The position numbers and the translations under genes were made by a program. DNA of 42,139 bases from a virus: positions 1 to 42,139 of the IMG/VR virus record IMGVR_UViG_3300048687_000086. One strand, written 5' to 3'. The notes below the pieces were generated by a model. The model saw only the letters and a list, made by a program, of their open reading frames with translations. It had not been told where the DNA came from and searched no databases. Of this stretch, positions 1 through 6,310 are shown one piece after another (within the stretch, counting starts at the first letter, position 1; the number at the start of each line of letters is the position of its first letter).

Positions 1-125
1 CCATACCCGGCCCGGCAGGTCCTCGAGGACCGGCCGGGCAGGACGGGGAGACTGGCCCGCCCGGTCCCGCGGTGACCGGGCCACCCGGTGCTACCGGCGC
101 GCCCGGGCCAGCCGTGACCGGTCCG
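1..125. repeat. Terminal direct repeat (circle-closing overlap), left copy
   Basis: Bases 1-125 are identical to 42015-42139 at the other end. The collagen-like reading frame passes through the repeat in the same frame at both ends, so the two ends join without breaking a gene. This is what an assembler produces from a circular or circularly permuted molecule. A true phage terminal repeat would not be expected to interrupt a coding frame. The unit genome is 42,014 bp. Confidence 0.95.
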
Positions 126-368
126 GCAGGAGCTGACGGCAAAAACGGAGCCGACGGCAAGGACGGCAAGGACGGAGCCGACGGGGCGCCTGGCCCTCGA
201 GGACCTGCAGGCCCGTCATGCCCGGAGGGCTACACCCTGCAGCCGCCGCCCGGTGACCCGGACGGCCTGATGTGCCGGCGGACCGACGCACCCCCGCCCA
301 CCTCTCCCGACCCTGCTACGCCCACGTCGTCACCGGCCGCCCTCGTACCCGAGCGCCGGCGCCCATGA
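1..368 (+). CDS. Membrane-anchored collagen-like protein, C-terminal part (continues from 41702)
   Basis: This is the 3' part of a gene that starts with GTG at 41702 and crosses the circle junction; joined length is 226 residues. Visible here are Gly-X-Y triplets (GPPG, GPAG, GKDGKDG) covering roughly residues 106-178 of the joined protein. A short tail with two cysteines (SCPEGY and LMCRR) and a Pro/Ser/Thr-rich end follow. Collagen-like stretches are common in tail fibres and surface proteins of actinophages. Here the N-terminal membrane segment and the position after the holin suggest a cell-envelope role late in infection. It is the last late gene before the stem-loop at 373-411. Confidence 0.85.
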   Translation, partial: IPGPAGPRGPAGQDGETGPPGPAVTGPPGATGAPGPAVTGPAGADGKNGADGKDGKDGADGAPGPRGPAGPSCPEGYTLQPPPGDPDGLMCRRTDAPPPTSPDPATPTSSPAALVPERRRP

Positions 369-372
369 GATC

Positions 373-411
373 GGCCCCTGCCCACCCCTTCACCGGGGGC
401 GGGCAGGGGCC
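373..411 (+). terminator. Late-operon stem-loop terminator
   Basis: An 11-bp perfect stem (GGCCCCTGCCC at 373-383, GGGCAGGGGCC at 401-411) with further C/G pairing inside the loop is followed by TATTT. It starts five bases after the collagen-like gene stops, so it most likely ends the late transcript. Confidence 0.8.
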
Positions 412-467
412 TATTTCTGCGTCTGGCACATGCCGCGCATCGTCGGCCGGTACGCTGGCCAACGACC

Positions 468-494
468 GCCCCCGAGGCCCGACTCCTCGGGGGC
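468..494. terminator. Second stem-loop after the late operon
   Basis: A 10-bp perfect stem (GCCCCCGAGG at 468-477, CCTCGGGGGC at 485-494) with a 7-base loop and no T tract. It lies between the late terminator and the small gene at 532. It may be a back-up terminator or a leader structure. The 369-531 interval holds nothing else I can support. Confidence 0.5.
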
Positions 495-531
495 GTGGCC
501 ATGTCTGCGCCTGGTATTACGATCGGGCGCC

Positions 532-744
532 ATGACCCAGTACCTGATTCGATACATGATCATCCCGCCGGGCGTCGGCCCGGACGACTACGAGCCGGCA
601 GACCTCGAGACGCGCAACGAGCTGGTCGAGGTGCCCGGCACCTCGCCGACCGTGGAAGAGATCCACACCGCAGTCGTGGCGCGGCTTGCGCCAGGGTCTG
701 GCGCGGCAATCCTGGCCGTCCGCGACCCGGAGCGGCAGGGCTAA
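532..744 (+). CDS. Small hypothetical protein (70 aa)
   Basis: The ATG at 532 is chosen because residues upstream of it in the same frame are low-complexity Arg/Pro, and the two stem-loops lie upstream. The product (MTQYLIRYMIIPPG...) has a plausible beta-alpha composition but no motif I recognise. No strong Shine-Dalgarno sequence is seen; TATTAC at 515-520 could be a -10 element for a transcript with almost no leader. Its stop overlaps by 4 bp the end of the leftward regulator gene, so the two are convergent. It is the first gene of the block that would be prophage-end cargo. Confidence 0.55.
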   Translation: MTQYLIRYMIIPPGVGPDDYEPADLETRNELVEVPGTSPTVEEIHTAVVARLAPGSGAAILAVRDPERQG

Positions 745-1784
745 CTGGCCCGCTGCTGCGCGTACTCCATCCGGGCCTGGTAGTACGCCCGGTCGCGCGG
801 GTACCCGTCCAGGCCTGGCAGCGCCGTACGCATTCCGTCCACTGCGGCCTCCCAGTCCTGGCACGCGTACGCCGCGTCCGCAGCCTGCAGCTGTGCCCGG
901 TCAGGGCCCAGCCAGTACAGCCACCCCGGCCGGTCTGCCTCGTCCGGCACCTGCAGGGCGAGCTGGTACGCCTCGTCCGCCAGGCGCCGGGCCCGGTCCC
1001 GTTCGCTCAGCGCCGCCGCGGCAATCGCTGCCTGATGAGTGGCCGCTGATTCCGCAGCAGGGGACAGACCAACGCCGAACCGGGCGGCCTCCGCCGTGCG
1101 CAGCGACCGCACCGGATCCCCATGGACCAGCGAGTAGTAGGAGCGGATCCGGTGGGCCCATGACGCCATGTCGGCATGGCCCCCGTCGATCGCCCATCCC
1201 AGCGCCACCTCGATCCAGGCCAGGGCCGCGCCCTTCTTTCCCTCCTGCGCGGCGACCCACGACAGCCAGTGGGCATGCTCGGCGGCCAGCAGCATCAGGC
1301 GATCGGCGGCCGGCCCCGCAGTGCCCGGGATGAGGAGCGTGACGGCATCGAGCTGGGAGCGCACGACCGGCCAGAGAGCACGGCCGCCCACCTCGTCCTC
1401 GGCGCGCCGGTGCTGCGCGAGGACCTCACCGATCCAATCCGCCGTACGCATGTCGGTGCGGCCGATGCTGTGACCGTGGGCGATCCGGTCGCGGAGCTCG
1501 GTCGGCGGTCCCCACTCCTCGAGGTCCGGTCGGTTGGCAGCGGCTGTGAGCTCGGGCGGCACGTGGAGTCCTTCGGTGATGCGGGCCATCACCTCGGCGG
1601 ACGTCACCTGCCGGCGGCCCGACTCGATTGCGGAAATGTGCGGCTGCGGCATCCCGACGTACGGCTCCAGCTCGCGCTGCGAGAGGCCCGCAGCCCGCCT
1701 GTATTCGCGCAGAATCGCAGCCCAGTCCTGACGCACCCACGCGGCGCGCAGGCGGACGTCTGCCCAGAGTCCCCGACTACCCAT
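741..1784 (-). CDS. XRE-type helix-turn-helix regulator with large C-terminal sensor-like domain (347 aa)
   Basis: Residues 22-78 form a Cro/C1-type helix-turn-helix (AGLSQRELE, then PQPHISAIESGRR). The remaining 270 residues are Ala/Arg-rich, mainly helical and tetratricopeptide-like. This size and architecture are typical of the abundant Streptomyces chromosomal XRE regulators, not of compact phage repressors. The ATG at 1784 is the first start after the GATAC-repeat intergenic region. It is divergent from the 54/223-residue gene pair, which it may control. It could be a second repressor, a lysogenic-conversion regulator or a passenger acquired from a host. Target and ligand are unknown. 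Confidence 0.85.
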   Translation of the reverse strand: MGSRGLWADVRLRAAWVRQDWAAILREYRRAAGLSQRELEPYVGMPQPHISAIESGRRQVTSAEVMARITEGLHVPPELTAAANRPDLEEWGPPTELRDRIAHGHSIGRTDMRTADWIGEVLAQHRRAEDEVGGRALWPVVRSQLDAVTLLIPGTAGPAADRLMLLAAEHAHWLSWVAAQEGKKGAALAWIEVALGWAIDGGHADMASWAHRIRSYYSLVHGDPVRSLRTAEAARFGVGLSPAAESAATHQAAIAAAALSERDRARRLADEAYQLALQVPDEADRPGWLYWLGPDRAQLQAADAAYACQDWEAAVDGMRTALPGLDGYPRDRAYYQARMEYAQQRAS

Positions 1785-1792
1785 GGGCGGAC

Positions 1793-1822
1793 GATACGCC
1801 GGGGTGATACGGCGGGTGTATC
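1793..1822. promoter_or_regulatory. GATAC/GTATC operator candidate between divergent genes
   Basis: Three copies of one 5-base half-site lie within 30 bp: GATAC at 1793-1797, GATAC at 1806-1810 and inverted GTATC at 1818-1822. The last two form GATAC-N7-GTATC. The cluster is 9 bp upstream of the leftward XRE gene and about 70 bp upstream of the rightward gene pair, as expected for an autoregulated divergent control region. Confidence 0.5.
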
Positions 1823-1889
1823 GGATCGCCGAGATGCCATCCGGACGATGGACCTCCTAGCCGAGTCGGGTCGGAGAGAGGCCACCACG

Positions 1890-2054
1890 ATGGCAGTCAC
1901 CACAGAACCAGCCGTCACTGATGCCGGGCAAGCTGCGTACATAGAGCTGCTCAGGCACACAAGCCCCCGCACGGAGTGCGCCGCTTGTGCCACCCAGTCG
2001 AGATGCGCCGAGCGAGCGCGCCTGCAGCAGGTGTGGAAGGCGGCTCGCCGGTGA
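1890..2054 (+). CDS. Small Cys-containing Streptomyces-family protein (54 aa)
   Basis: The ATG at 1890 has a good ribosome-binding site, GGAGAGAGG at 1873-1881. An earlier in-frame ATG at 1848 lacks one. The protein contains ECAACATQSRC, a compact three-cysteine motif that could bind a metal. Small proteins of this type (LLRHTS...CAAC...C) recur next to XRE regulators in Streptomyces genomes, as I recall them. Its stop overlaps the GTG start of the next gene (GTGA), so the two are translationally coupled. Function unknown. Confidence 0.75.
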   Translation: MAVTTEPAVTDAGQAAYIELLRHTSPRTECAACATQSRCAERARLQQVWKAARR

Positions 2055-2722
2055 CCCCGCTCATCCCATACATCACCCTGCGCGAGGACGAGGAACCCTG
2101 CCCGCTCTCGCTCCTCCGCGCGCGCTTCACGCCCGATGGCCGCCACAGCCTCGGCTACTGGGACCAGACCGCCGACGACTCGGGACCTGGCGGCGAGCTG
2201 TGGGGGCGATGCGCTCAGCGCATCGGTAGCGACGGCATGCCGACCGGGCGCCCGCTATGGAGCATGGTTCACCCTGCCCGGCAGCGCGAGTGCATGCTGA
2301 AGTTTCGCTGCCAGCTGTGCGTGGCCTCAACCAAGACCGCCGAAGGCTGGCTGTTCATCGAGAGCACGGCTGGCGCCCCCTCCCCGGCGTGCAAACCGGT
2401 GCTCACTGCTCAGCCGCCGGTCTGTCTCGCGCACGCACTCGCTGCGACGCAGCAGTGCGCGCACCTCTCCAGCTTCGGCTACCGGGCCCTGCTGGTCCGC
2501 AAGGCGCCGATATTCGGAGTGATCGGCACGCCCTACCAGTGGGGCGCCTCGGGGTGGACGGCGCTGCCCACCGACGACACTCCCGTGCCGTACAGCGACA
2601 AGGCCGGCCTACGCGTACTGCTGGCCTCACAGCTGGTGCGGGAGCTCCGGGAATACAGCGTCGTCGATCTGACCGAGCTCACAGCGGGCAGCGCGAGATC
2701 CACTCTCCTGGCCGCTCCCTGA
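2051..2722 (+). CDS. Streptomyces-family hypothetical protein (223 aa), cargo gene
   Basis: The GTG at 2051 overlaps the preceding stop. The product opens with TPLIPYITLREDEEP and contains GMPTGRPLWSMVHPARQ, a CQLC pair and a QPPVCLAHA segment. I recognise this pattern from a widespread Streptomyces family of unknown function, often encoded beside a small Cys protein like the one at 1890 and near an XRE regulator. The CxxC, a later cysteine and histidines suggest a metal-binding fold. No enzyme motif is evident. Its place between the late terminator and attP argues for a lysogen-expressed accessory role, possibly defence or host modification. Confidence 0.75.
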   Translation: MTPLIPYITLREDEEPCPLSLLRARFTPDGRHSLGYWDQTADDSGPGGELWGRCAQRIGSDGMPTGRPLWSMVHPARQRECMLKFRCQLCVASTKTAEGWLFIESTAGAPSPACKPVLTAQPPVCLAHALAATQQCAHLSSFGYRALLVRKAPIFGVIGTPYQWGASGWTALPTDDTPVPYSDKAGLRVLLASQLVRELREYSVVDLTELTAGSARSTLLAAP

Positions 2723-2724
2723 GT

Positions 2725-2763
2725 CTCCGCCCGCGGCCGACGCCGATCCGGGCGCGGGCGGAG
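2725..2763. terminator. Bidirectional terminator between convergent genes
   Basis: An 11-bp perfect stem (CTCCGCCCGCG at 2725-2735, CGCGGGCGGAG at 2753-2763) begins just after the stop at 2722 and ends next to the stop of the leftward gene at 2764. It fills the 41-bp gap between two convergent genes. Confidence 0.7.
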
Positions 2764-3078
2764 CTACTCCCGGACCAGGTCCGCGACAGTCACCTTCAGA
2801 GCGTCGGCGAGCAGCGCCAGGTCGCTGTACCTCGGATCACTCGTGCCCCGCTCGATTCGCTGCAGGGTGCGCCGGTCGATGCCGGTCGTCTCTGCGAGGG
2901 CTTCCTGCGTGAGGCGCAGCCCCTTGCGCAGGTCCCGGATGCGATCCCCGAGGTCCTGCCGCTGCTGGTAGATCCGGTCGGGGAGGTCGCGGGGCACTCG
3001 ACAACCGTCTGACCTGCGTGATTTCGTGTCAGCGTCACGCCTGACGCTTTTTGGGCCCCGCGAGGGTAATTCGTTCAC
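2764..3078 (-). CDS. XRE/Cro-type DNA-binding protein (104 aa)
   Basis: A classical helix-turn-helix occupies the C-terminal two thirds: RIRDLRKGLRLTQEALAETTG, then RTLQRIERGTSDPRYSDL and an LLADALKVTVADLV tail. The start is uncertain. GTG at 3078 gives 104 residues with a basic N-terminal extension. GTG at 2997 would give a compact domain of about 77 residues but has no Shine-Dalgarno sequence. The 3078 start falls inside an 18-bp palindrome (3074-3091), which suggests a leaderless autoregulated transcript. It is divergent from the zinc-ribbon gene at 3176 and probably controls it. It is a candidate second repressor of the phage. Confidence 0.8.
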   Translation of the reverse strand: MNELPSRGPKSVRRDADTKSRRSDGCRVPRDLPDRIYQQRQDLGDRIRDLRKGLRLTQEALAETTGIDRRTLQRIERGTSDPRYSDLALLADALKVTVADLVRE

Positions 3079-3091
3079 ACGTTCGAGTGAA
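3074..3091. promoter_or_regulatory. Operator candidate TTCAC-N8-GTGAA
   Basis: A near-perfect palindrome, TTCACnCGnnCGnGTGAA, overlaps the start codon of the leftward XRE gene. Its position and symmetry suit a dimeric HTH repressor acting on its own gene and on the rightward gene at 3176. Confidence 0.5.
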
Positions 3092-3132
3092 GCTACGATT
3101 CAACCTTGAACAGTTGCATGAGGCGTGGTGAG

Positions 3133-3148
3133 CTGACTCCAGAGTCAG
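3133..3148. promoter_or_regulatory. Inverted repeat upstream of the zinc-ribbon gene
   Basis: CTGACTC-CA-GAGTCAG, with perfect 7-base arms, lies 16 bases before the AGGAGAG ribosome-binding site of the gene at 3176. It could be an operator or a leader hairpin. Confidence 0.4.
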
Positions 3149-3175
3149 TAAGCGGCGCCGACCAGGAGAGCAGAC

Positions 3176-3448
3176 GTGATCAGGGACCCGGAGGCATGGA
3201 CGCCTGACGTGATCCTGGCGGCCTACGAGTGGCGCTCGGCAGGGACCTGCTTCCGCTGCAAGGACGAGGGCAGAGCTGTGGCCGTAGTCGCTACTGTGCG
3301 GTCGATGGAGTTCCTGATGTGCGGAAGCTGCGTCCTGCGCGAGGAGGAGCGGCGCCGGACGAGGGCAGTCGCCCGGGGGCTGCCGTACGCCGCCGGCCGA
3401 ATCGGGCAGTCGCCGCGAGGGCGAAGCGGGGAGAATCCTGGGAGATGA
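3176..3448 (+). CDS. Small zinc-ribbon protein (90 aa)
   Basis: The GTG at 3176 follows AGGAGAG at 3164-3170 with ideal spacing. Two CxxC pairs (CFRC near residue 25 and CGSC near residue 50) predict a zinc ribbon. The C-terminus is Arg-rich and basic, so DNA or RNA binding is possible. It is divergent from the XRE gene at 2764 and is the last gene before the attP terminator. In a lysogen it would therefore be the gene nearest one attachment end. Function unknown. Confidence 0.7.
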   Translation: MIRDPEAWTPDVILAAYEWRSAGTCFRCKDEGRAVAVVATVRSMEFLMCGSCVLREEERRRTRAVARGLPYAAGRIGQSPRGRSGENPGR

Positions 3449-3490
3449 TCAAGCGCGGCAGGCCGATCTGAACCTCGCGAGACCTCTGCA

Positions 3491-3539
3491 AACCGAAGGC
3501 GCCCCCGGCACACGCTGTGTGCCGGGGGCGCCTTCGGTT
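3491..3539. terminator. Very strong bidirectional terminator beside attP
   Basis: A 23-bp perfect stem (3491-3513 and 3517-3539) with a 3-base loop. It lies downstream of the rightward gene at 3176. On the other strand it lies 52 bases past the stop codon of the ino1-like 3' end. After integration it would terminate both the cargo transcript and the restored host gene. Confidence 0.9.
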
Positions 3540-3549
3540 CCGTTTCAGC

Positions 3550-3578
3550 GACCTGCTGATCGGATATCAGTGCAGGTC
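3550..3578. repeat. Inverted repeat between attP and the terminator
   Basis: GACCTGC (3550-3556) and GCAGGTC (3572-3578) flank an inner TGATcggATATCA. It sits 14 bases from the ino1-like stop codon. It may be an integrase or accessory-factor binding site, or part of the host sequence carried in attP. Confidence 0.4.
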
Positions 3579-3591
3579 AAAGCCCTATGAT

Positions 3592-3683
3592 TCAGCGCTC
3601 GACGTCGCCGGCGATGAACTTCTCGACGTTCTCACGGGCCTCGTCGTCGAAGTACTGCACCGGCGGGGACTTCATGAAGTAGT
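3592..3683 (-). other. attP: Probable attP: copy of the 3' end of host ino1 (inositol-3-phosphate synthase)
   Basis: Read leftward, the bases after the integrase stop encode YFMKSPPVQYFDDEA, then roughly ENVEKFIAGDVER and a TGA at 3594-3592. I recognise this as the C-terminus of actinobacterial inositol-3-phosphate synthase; the M. tuberculosis Ino1 C-terminus, as I recall it, also reads YLMKSPPEQ near its end. An isolated gene tail directly beside an integrase is the hallmark of an attachment site that restores the target gene on integration. The crossover must lie within or near this 92-bp segment. The fragment is also in the integrase reading frame just past its stop, which is probably chance. 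Confidence 0.85.
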
Positions 3684-3693
3684 AAGTCCCTAC

Positions 3694-5301
3694 TCACGCA
3701 GTCCATTTGGATAGGTGCAGGTCAGGCACCATGTCCATGGCTCGGATGGCCTGGGAGATTACCCGCTGGGGAGAATTCTGGGAGAGAAGGTACTCCGACT
3801 GCTCCTGCAGCAGACGGTCCAGGACTGCCACGGGAGACCTGGGAGACATCGCCGCCCGTGCGGCAAGGGACTCTGTCCACAGCTGCGAGAGCCCGGCCAG
3901 CATACGGTCCCGCATGCCCTGCGTGATGTGCTTGTACCGAGCGGACACGGAGCCGTCGAGGTGGCCCATCCGCTCATCGATGAGGATCGACGGTGTCCCG
4001 AGGTCCTCGAGCCACGTGGAATGACAGTGCCTGAGACCGTGGTTGGTGAGCCCGGCCGCCACCGGTGCCCAGCAGGCGTCCGCCTGGGTGGCCGACCACC
4101 GGCCACGGACCACGGCGCCAGGCCAGCGGTCGCCGGCCACAATGCACACCGGCCGCGCGGGCTCTGCCGCCCCGTGCCTCGGGTACCAGCCCGACGCGGC
4201 CGGCTCGGTCACCTGAGACCGGTGGTCGTCCCGCGTCCAGTGCGGCAGCACATGCTGGGGCCCCGTCTCCTCGAGCACATCCAGGTCCACCATCGCGGCG
4301 AGCACCCGGTCCGTAGTCGCCTGGCTGACGGCCTCCGGGCGAATCCGGACCCGGGACACAGTGGCAGGGCTGACCCCAGCGAGCTCCGCGATCCGAGCTC
4401 GCGGTACCCGCAGCTCCTGGCGGACGGTGGCCGACCGGAACATCGTCCGCATGCCGTGGCACGGACAGGTCTCCGGAGGACAACGCCGCTTCTGCTCGGC
4501 CAGGAGCATGGACAGAAACTCGGGGACGTCCAGGTCCCGCATGCTGTCGTCCTTGGGTGGGCACCGTTCAAAGACGCCGCCGTCCAACTCGTACAGCTGC
4601 CACTCGATTCGGAGACTGCTGGGTCGGACGTATCTGTGCTCCAGACCGACTACCTCACCCCACCGCGCGCCTGTGTACGCCGTCGTAACCGTCTCGATGA
4701 ACTCGTCGTCGCGACCGGTCAGGATGGCTGCCCGCTCGGCGACCAGAAGGGCGCCCAGCGGCGTGGTGACTACCTTCTCGGGACCACGGTTCTGCGCCCG
4801 CCGACCGGCTCGCTTTCCGCGACCGCGCCGCCGCGCCGCCGGGTTGACCAACATGGCCGGCACATCCTCGACTGCGTCCTGCAGGATCAGGTGCAGCACG
4901 CTGCGGTAGGTCGTGACGCTGGACGACGCATACAGCGCGCGCTGCTCCTTCTCCCAGGCGGCGATGTCGGCCCGTGTGATCGAGGTGATCAGCTTGTCGC
5001 CGAAGTACGGCAGGAGGTGCCCCTGGATATGCGAGGGGTAGTTCTGCATCGTGGACACGGCCAGGTCCTGCGTCGGCCACCACGTCCGGTTGACGTACTC
5101 CCCGAACGTGGGAACCGCCGTCGGATCAACATGCGTTCCGGCCCGGACTGCCGCCTCGGCTGCGTCTGCAGCCTGCTTCGCCTCCCGCTTAGTCCGGTAC
5201 CGGATCGTCTGACCCTGGCTGTCTTTGACCGTGCCGTACGTACCGCCAGCGAGCTTGTACCGCCCCCGGTAGTACGCCCCGCGGCCCTCCGCGTACCCCA
5301 C
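3694..5301 (-). CDS. int: Tyrosine integrase with inserted LacI-like HTH (535 aa)
   Basis: Site-specific recombinase expected to act at attP directly after its own stop. The catalytic residues are visible: Arg213 (TGARWGE), His421 and Arg424 (HGLRHCHST), His447 (MGHLDGS) and the nucleophile Tyr456 (SARYKHIT). An SAM-like core-binding domain spans about residues 63-150. Between Arg213 and His421 is an insertion of about 130 residues. It holds a CPCHG motif and a LacI-type helix-turn-helix at 302-340 (RIAELAGVSPATVSRV). Similar integrases occur in Streptomyces integrated elements, as I recall them, but the insertion is absent from lambda-like integrases. The GTG start at 5301 has AGGAGG upstream. 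It reads leftward with the gene at 5586. Confidence 0.95.
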   Translation of the reverse strand: MGYAEGRGAYYRGRYKLAGGTYGTVKDSQGQTIRYRTKREAKQAADAAEAAVRAGTHVDPTAVPTFGEYVNRTWWPTQDLAVSTMQNYPSHIQGHLLPYFGDKLITSITRADIAAWEKEQRALYASSSVTTYRSVLHLILQDAVEDVPAMLVNPAARRRGRGKRAGRRAQNRGPEKVVTTPLGALLVAERAAILTGRDDEFIETVTTAYTGARWGEVVGLEHRYVRPSSLRIEWQLYELDGGVFERCPPKDDSMRDLDVPEFLSMLLAEQKRRCPPETCPCHGMRTMFRSATVRQELRVPRARIAELAGVSPATVSRVRIRPEAVSQATTDRVLAAMVDLDVLEETGPQHVLPHWTRDDHRSQVTEPAASGWYPRHGAAEPARPVCIVAGDRWPGAVVRGRWSATQADACWAPVAAGLTNHGLRHCHSTWLEDLGTPSILIDERMGHLDGSVSARYKHITQGMRDRMLAGLSQLWTESLAARAAMSPRSPVAVLDRLLQEQSEYLLSQNSPQRVISQAIRAMDMVPDLHLSKWTA

Positions 5302-5340
5302 AAAGTCCTCCTCGGCGCCCCCGCAGCGCCAGGTGGACGC

Positions 5341-5586
5341 TCAGTGGTGACGTACGTGATGCAGCAGTGACGGCTCGTCCAGGAGATCCCCGAGCTCCAC
5401 GATCTCGCCGTTCCACATCTGGAAATGCGGCACGGCGGCTAGAGCCTCCCGTGACCCTGCGTTGAGGGCCGCTGCCTGTTCTGGCAGGAATATGCCTCGG
5501 TTGAGGACGAAGGTCATGCCCCCCCGGTACACCTTGGTGTAGGCCGGTCCCGGGAGGTCGCTCTCTGCAAGCCGGAAGGTGATCAC
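5341..5586 (-). CDS. Small hypothetical protein upstream of int (81 aa)
   Basis: The GTG at 5586 follows GAGGACGGGGCAC. The gene ends 39 bp before int, so the two are likely co-transcribed. The product (MITFRLAESDLPG...) is mixed alpha/beta with no clear helix-turn-helix. Its position suggests a recombination directionality factor or integration helper, but the sequence does not show this. The leader (5587-5680) is distinctly A+T-rich for this genome, with GCATATGC and TATATGTATC tracts, and probably holds the promoter for this gene and int. Confidence 0.65.
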   Translation of the reverse strand: MITFRLAESDLPGPAYTKVYRGGMTFVLNRGIFLPEQAAALNAGSREALAAVPHFQMWNGEIVELGDLLDEPSLLHHVRHH

Positions 5587-5680
5587 GTGCCCCGTCCTCG
5601 CGTAGATGCATATGCCAAACGAATGTCTGTTCGGTCACGATACATATACTGGGCGTGATCATGAATAGGATTGGACGAGG

Positions 5681-6124
5681 TCATTCCTGTTGGCGGGCCC
5701 GCTCGTCCGCCTCGATCATTGCCCTCCAGCGCCGGGCGTCCTCCTCGGACATGTCCGCCAGGTGGGACACGATGATGCGCACGTCATCGGAGAAGCTCGT
5801 CAACTCCCGCCCCTCGTAGCCGAGGAACTGACGGGCCGCTGCCCGCCTCACGGCCTGCACGTGGGTGCCCAGGCCCGCCGCGATGCCGGGCAACTGCCGG
5901 CGGTCTGGCGCCTTGGATACGGCATTGGTCCCCAGCTTCTGGAAATAGGGCTTGCTAACCGACCAGCCAGCGGCAGCGGCCCGGTCCGCCATGTCCTGGT
6001 ACGAGACCCCCGAGTCGTTGACCCGGCGCACGAGCTGACTGAGGTCATCGGTGTCCATCTCTTGCGCTAGCCGAGAGGGGATGTCGGTGTCGTGATCTCG
6101 TCGCCGTGTCGGCTCGGCTCCCAT
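5681..6124 (-). CDS. Probable immunity repressor (147 aa)
   Basis: Residues 27-90 form a helix-turn-helix region (LVRRVNDSGVSYQDMADRA, then WSVSKPYFQKL). An extended helical tail ends in ADERARQQE. This arrangement is common for actinophage and integrated-element repressors. The ATG at 6124 is preferred because GGAGAGG precedes it with correct spacing; GTG at 6163 would add 13 residues without a ribosome-binding site. It is divergent from the Cro-like gene at 6382, with three inverted-repeat operator candidates between them. That is the lysis-lysogeny switch layout. It lies upstream of the int operon on the same strand. Confidence 0.75.
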   Translation of the reverse strand: MGAEPTRRRDHDTDIPSRLAQEMDTDDLSQLVRRVNDSGVSYQDMADRAAAAGWSVSKPYFQKLGTNAVSKAPDRRQLPGIAAGLGTHVQAVRRAAARQFLGYEGRELTSFSDDVRIIVSHLADMSEEDARRWRAMIEADERARQQE

Positions 6125-6234
6125 GACTGCCTCTCCGCGCCTCCCGGCGCCGTGTTTCTCCACTCGCTCTGTCTCGGTGTGACCATCAGTCCCTCTTCAA
6201 AGATGCTGGTCAGCGCGTACAACCATGTCGGATC

Positions 6235-6253
6235 TGTAGACGAACCGTCTACA
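6235..6253. promoter_or_regulatory. Operator candidate O1
   Basis: TGTAGACG-AAC-CGTCTACA: perfect 8-base arms around a 3-base centre. It is in the 5' leader or transcription-start area of the leftward repressor gene. Confidence 0.7.
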
Positions 6254-6310
6254 CCTCACGGTACAGCGGAGCGCGCTTTCACAAAAACGCCACATCCGGC
6301 CGTTCGGATT

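Noticed and set aside
1-125. Terminal repeat as a genuine phage direct terminal repeat
   Set aside because: A gene reads through the repeat in frame at both ends and would be cut by physical ends here. HNH-terminase organisation favours cos ends near 20.5 kb.
72-230. Short-period repeat looked like a tandem repeat element
   Set aside because: It is collagen-like Gly-X-Y coding sequence in a single frame.
3715-5370. Rightward open frame of 551 codons opposite the integrase
   Set aside because: The leftward frame contains all integrase catalytic residues. The rightward product has no recognisable motif.
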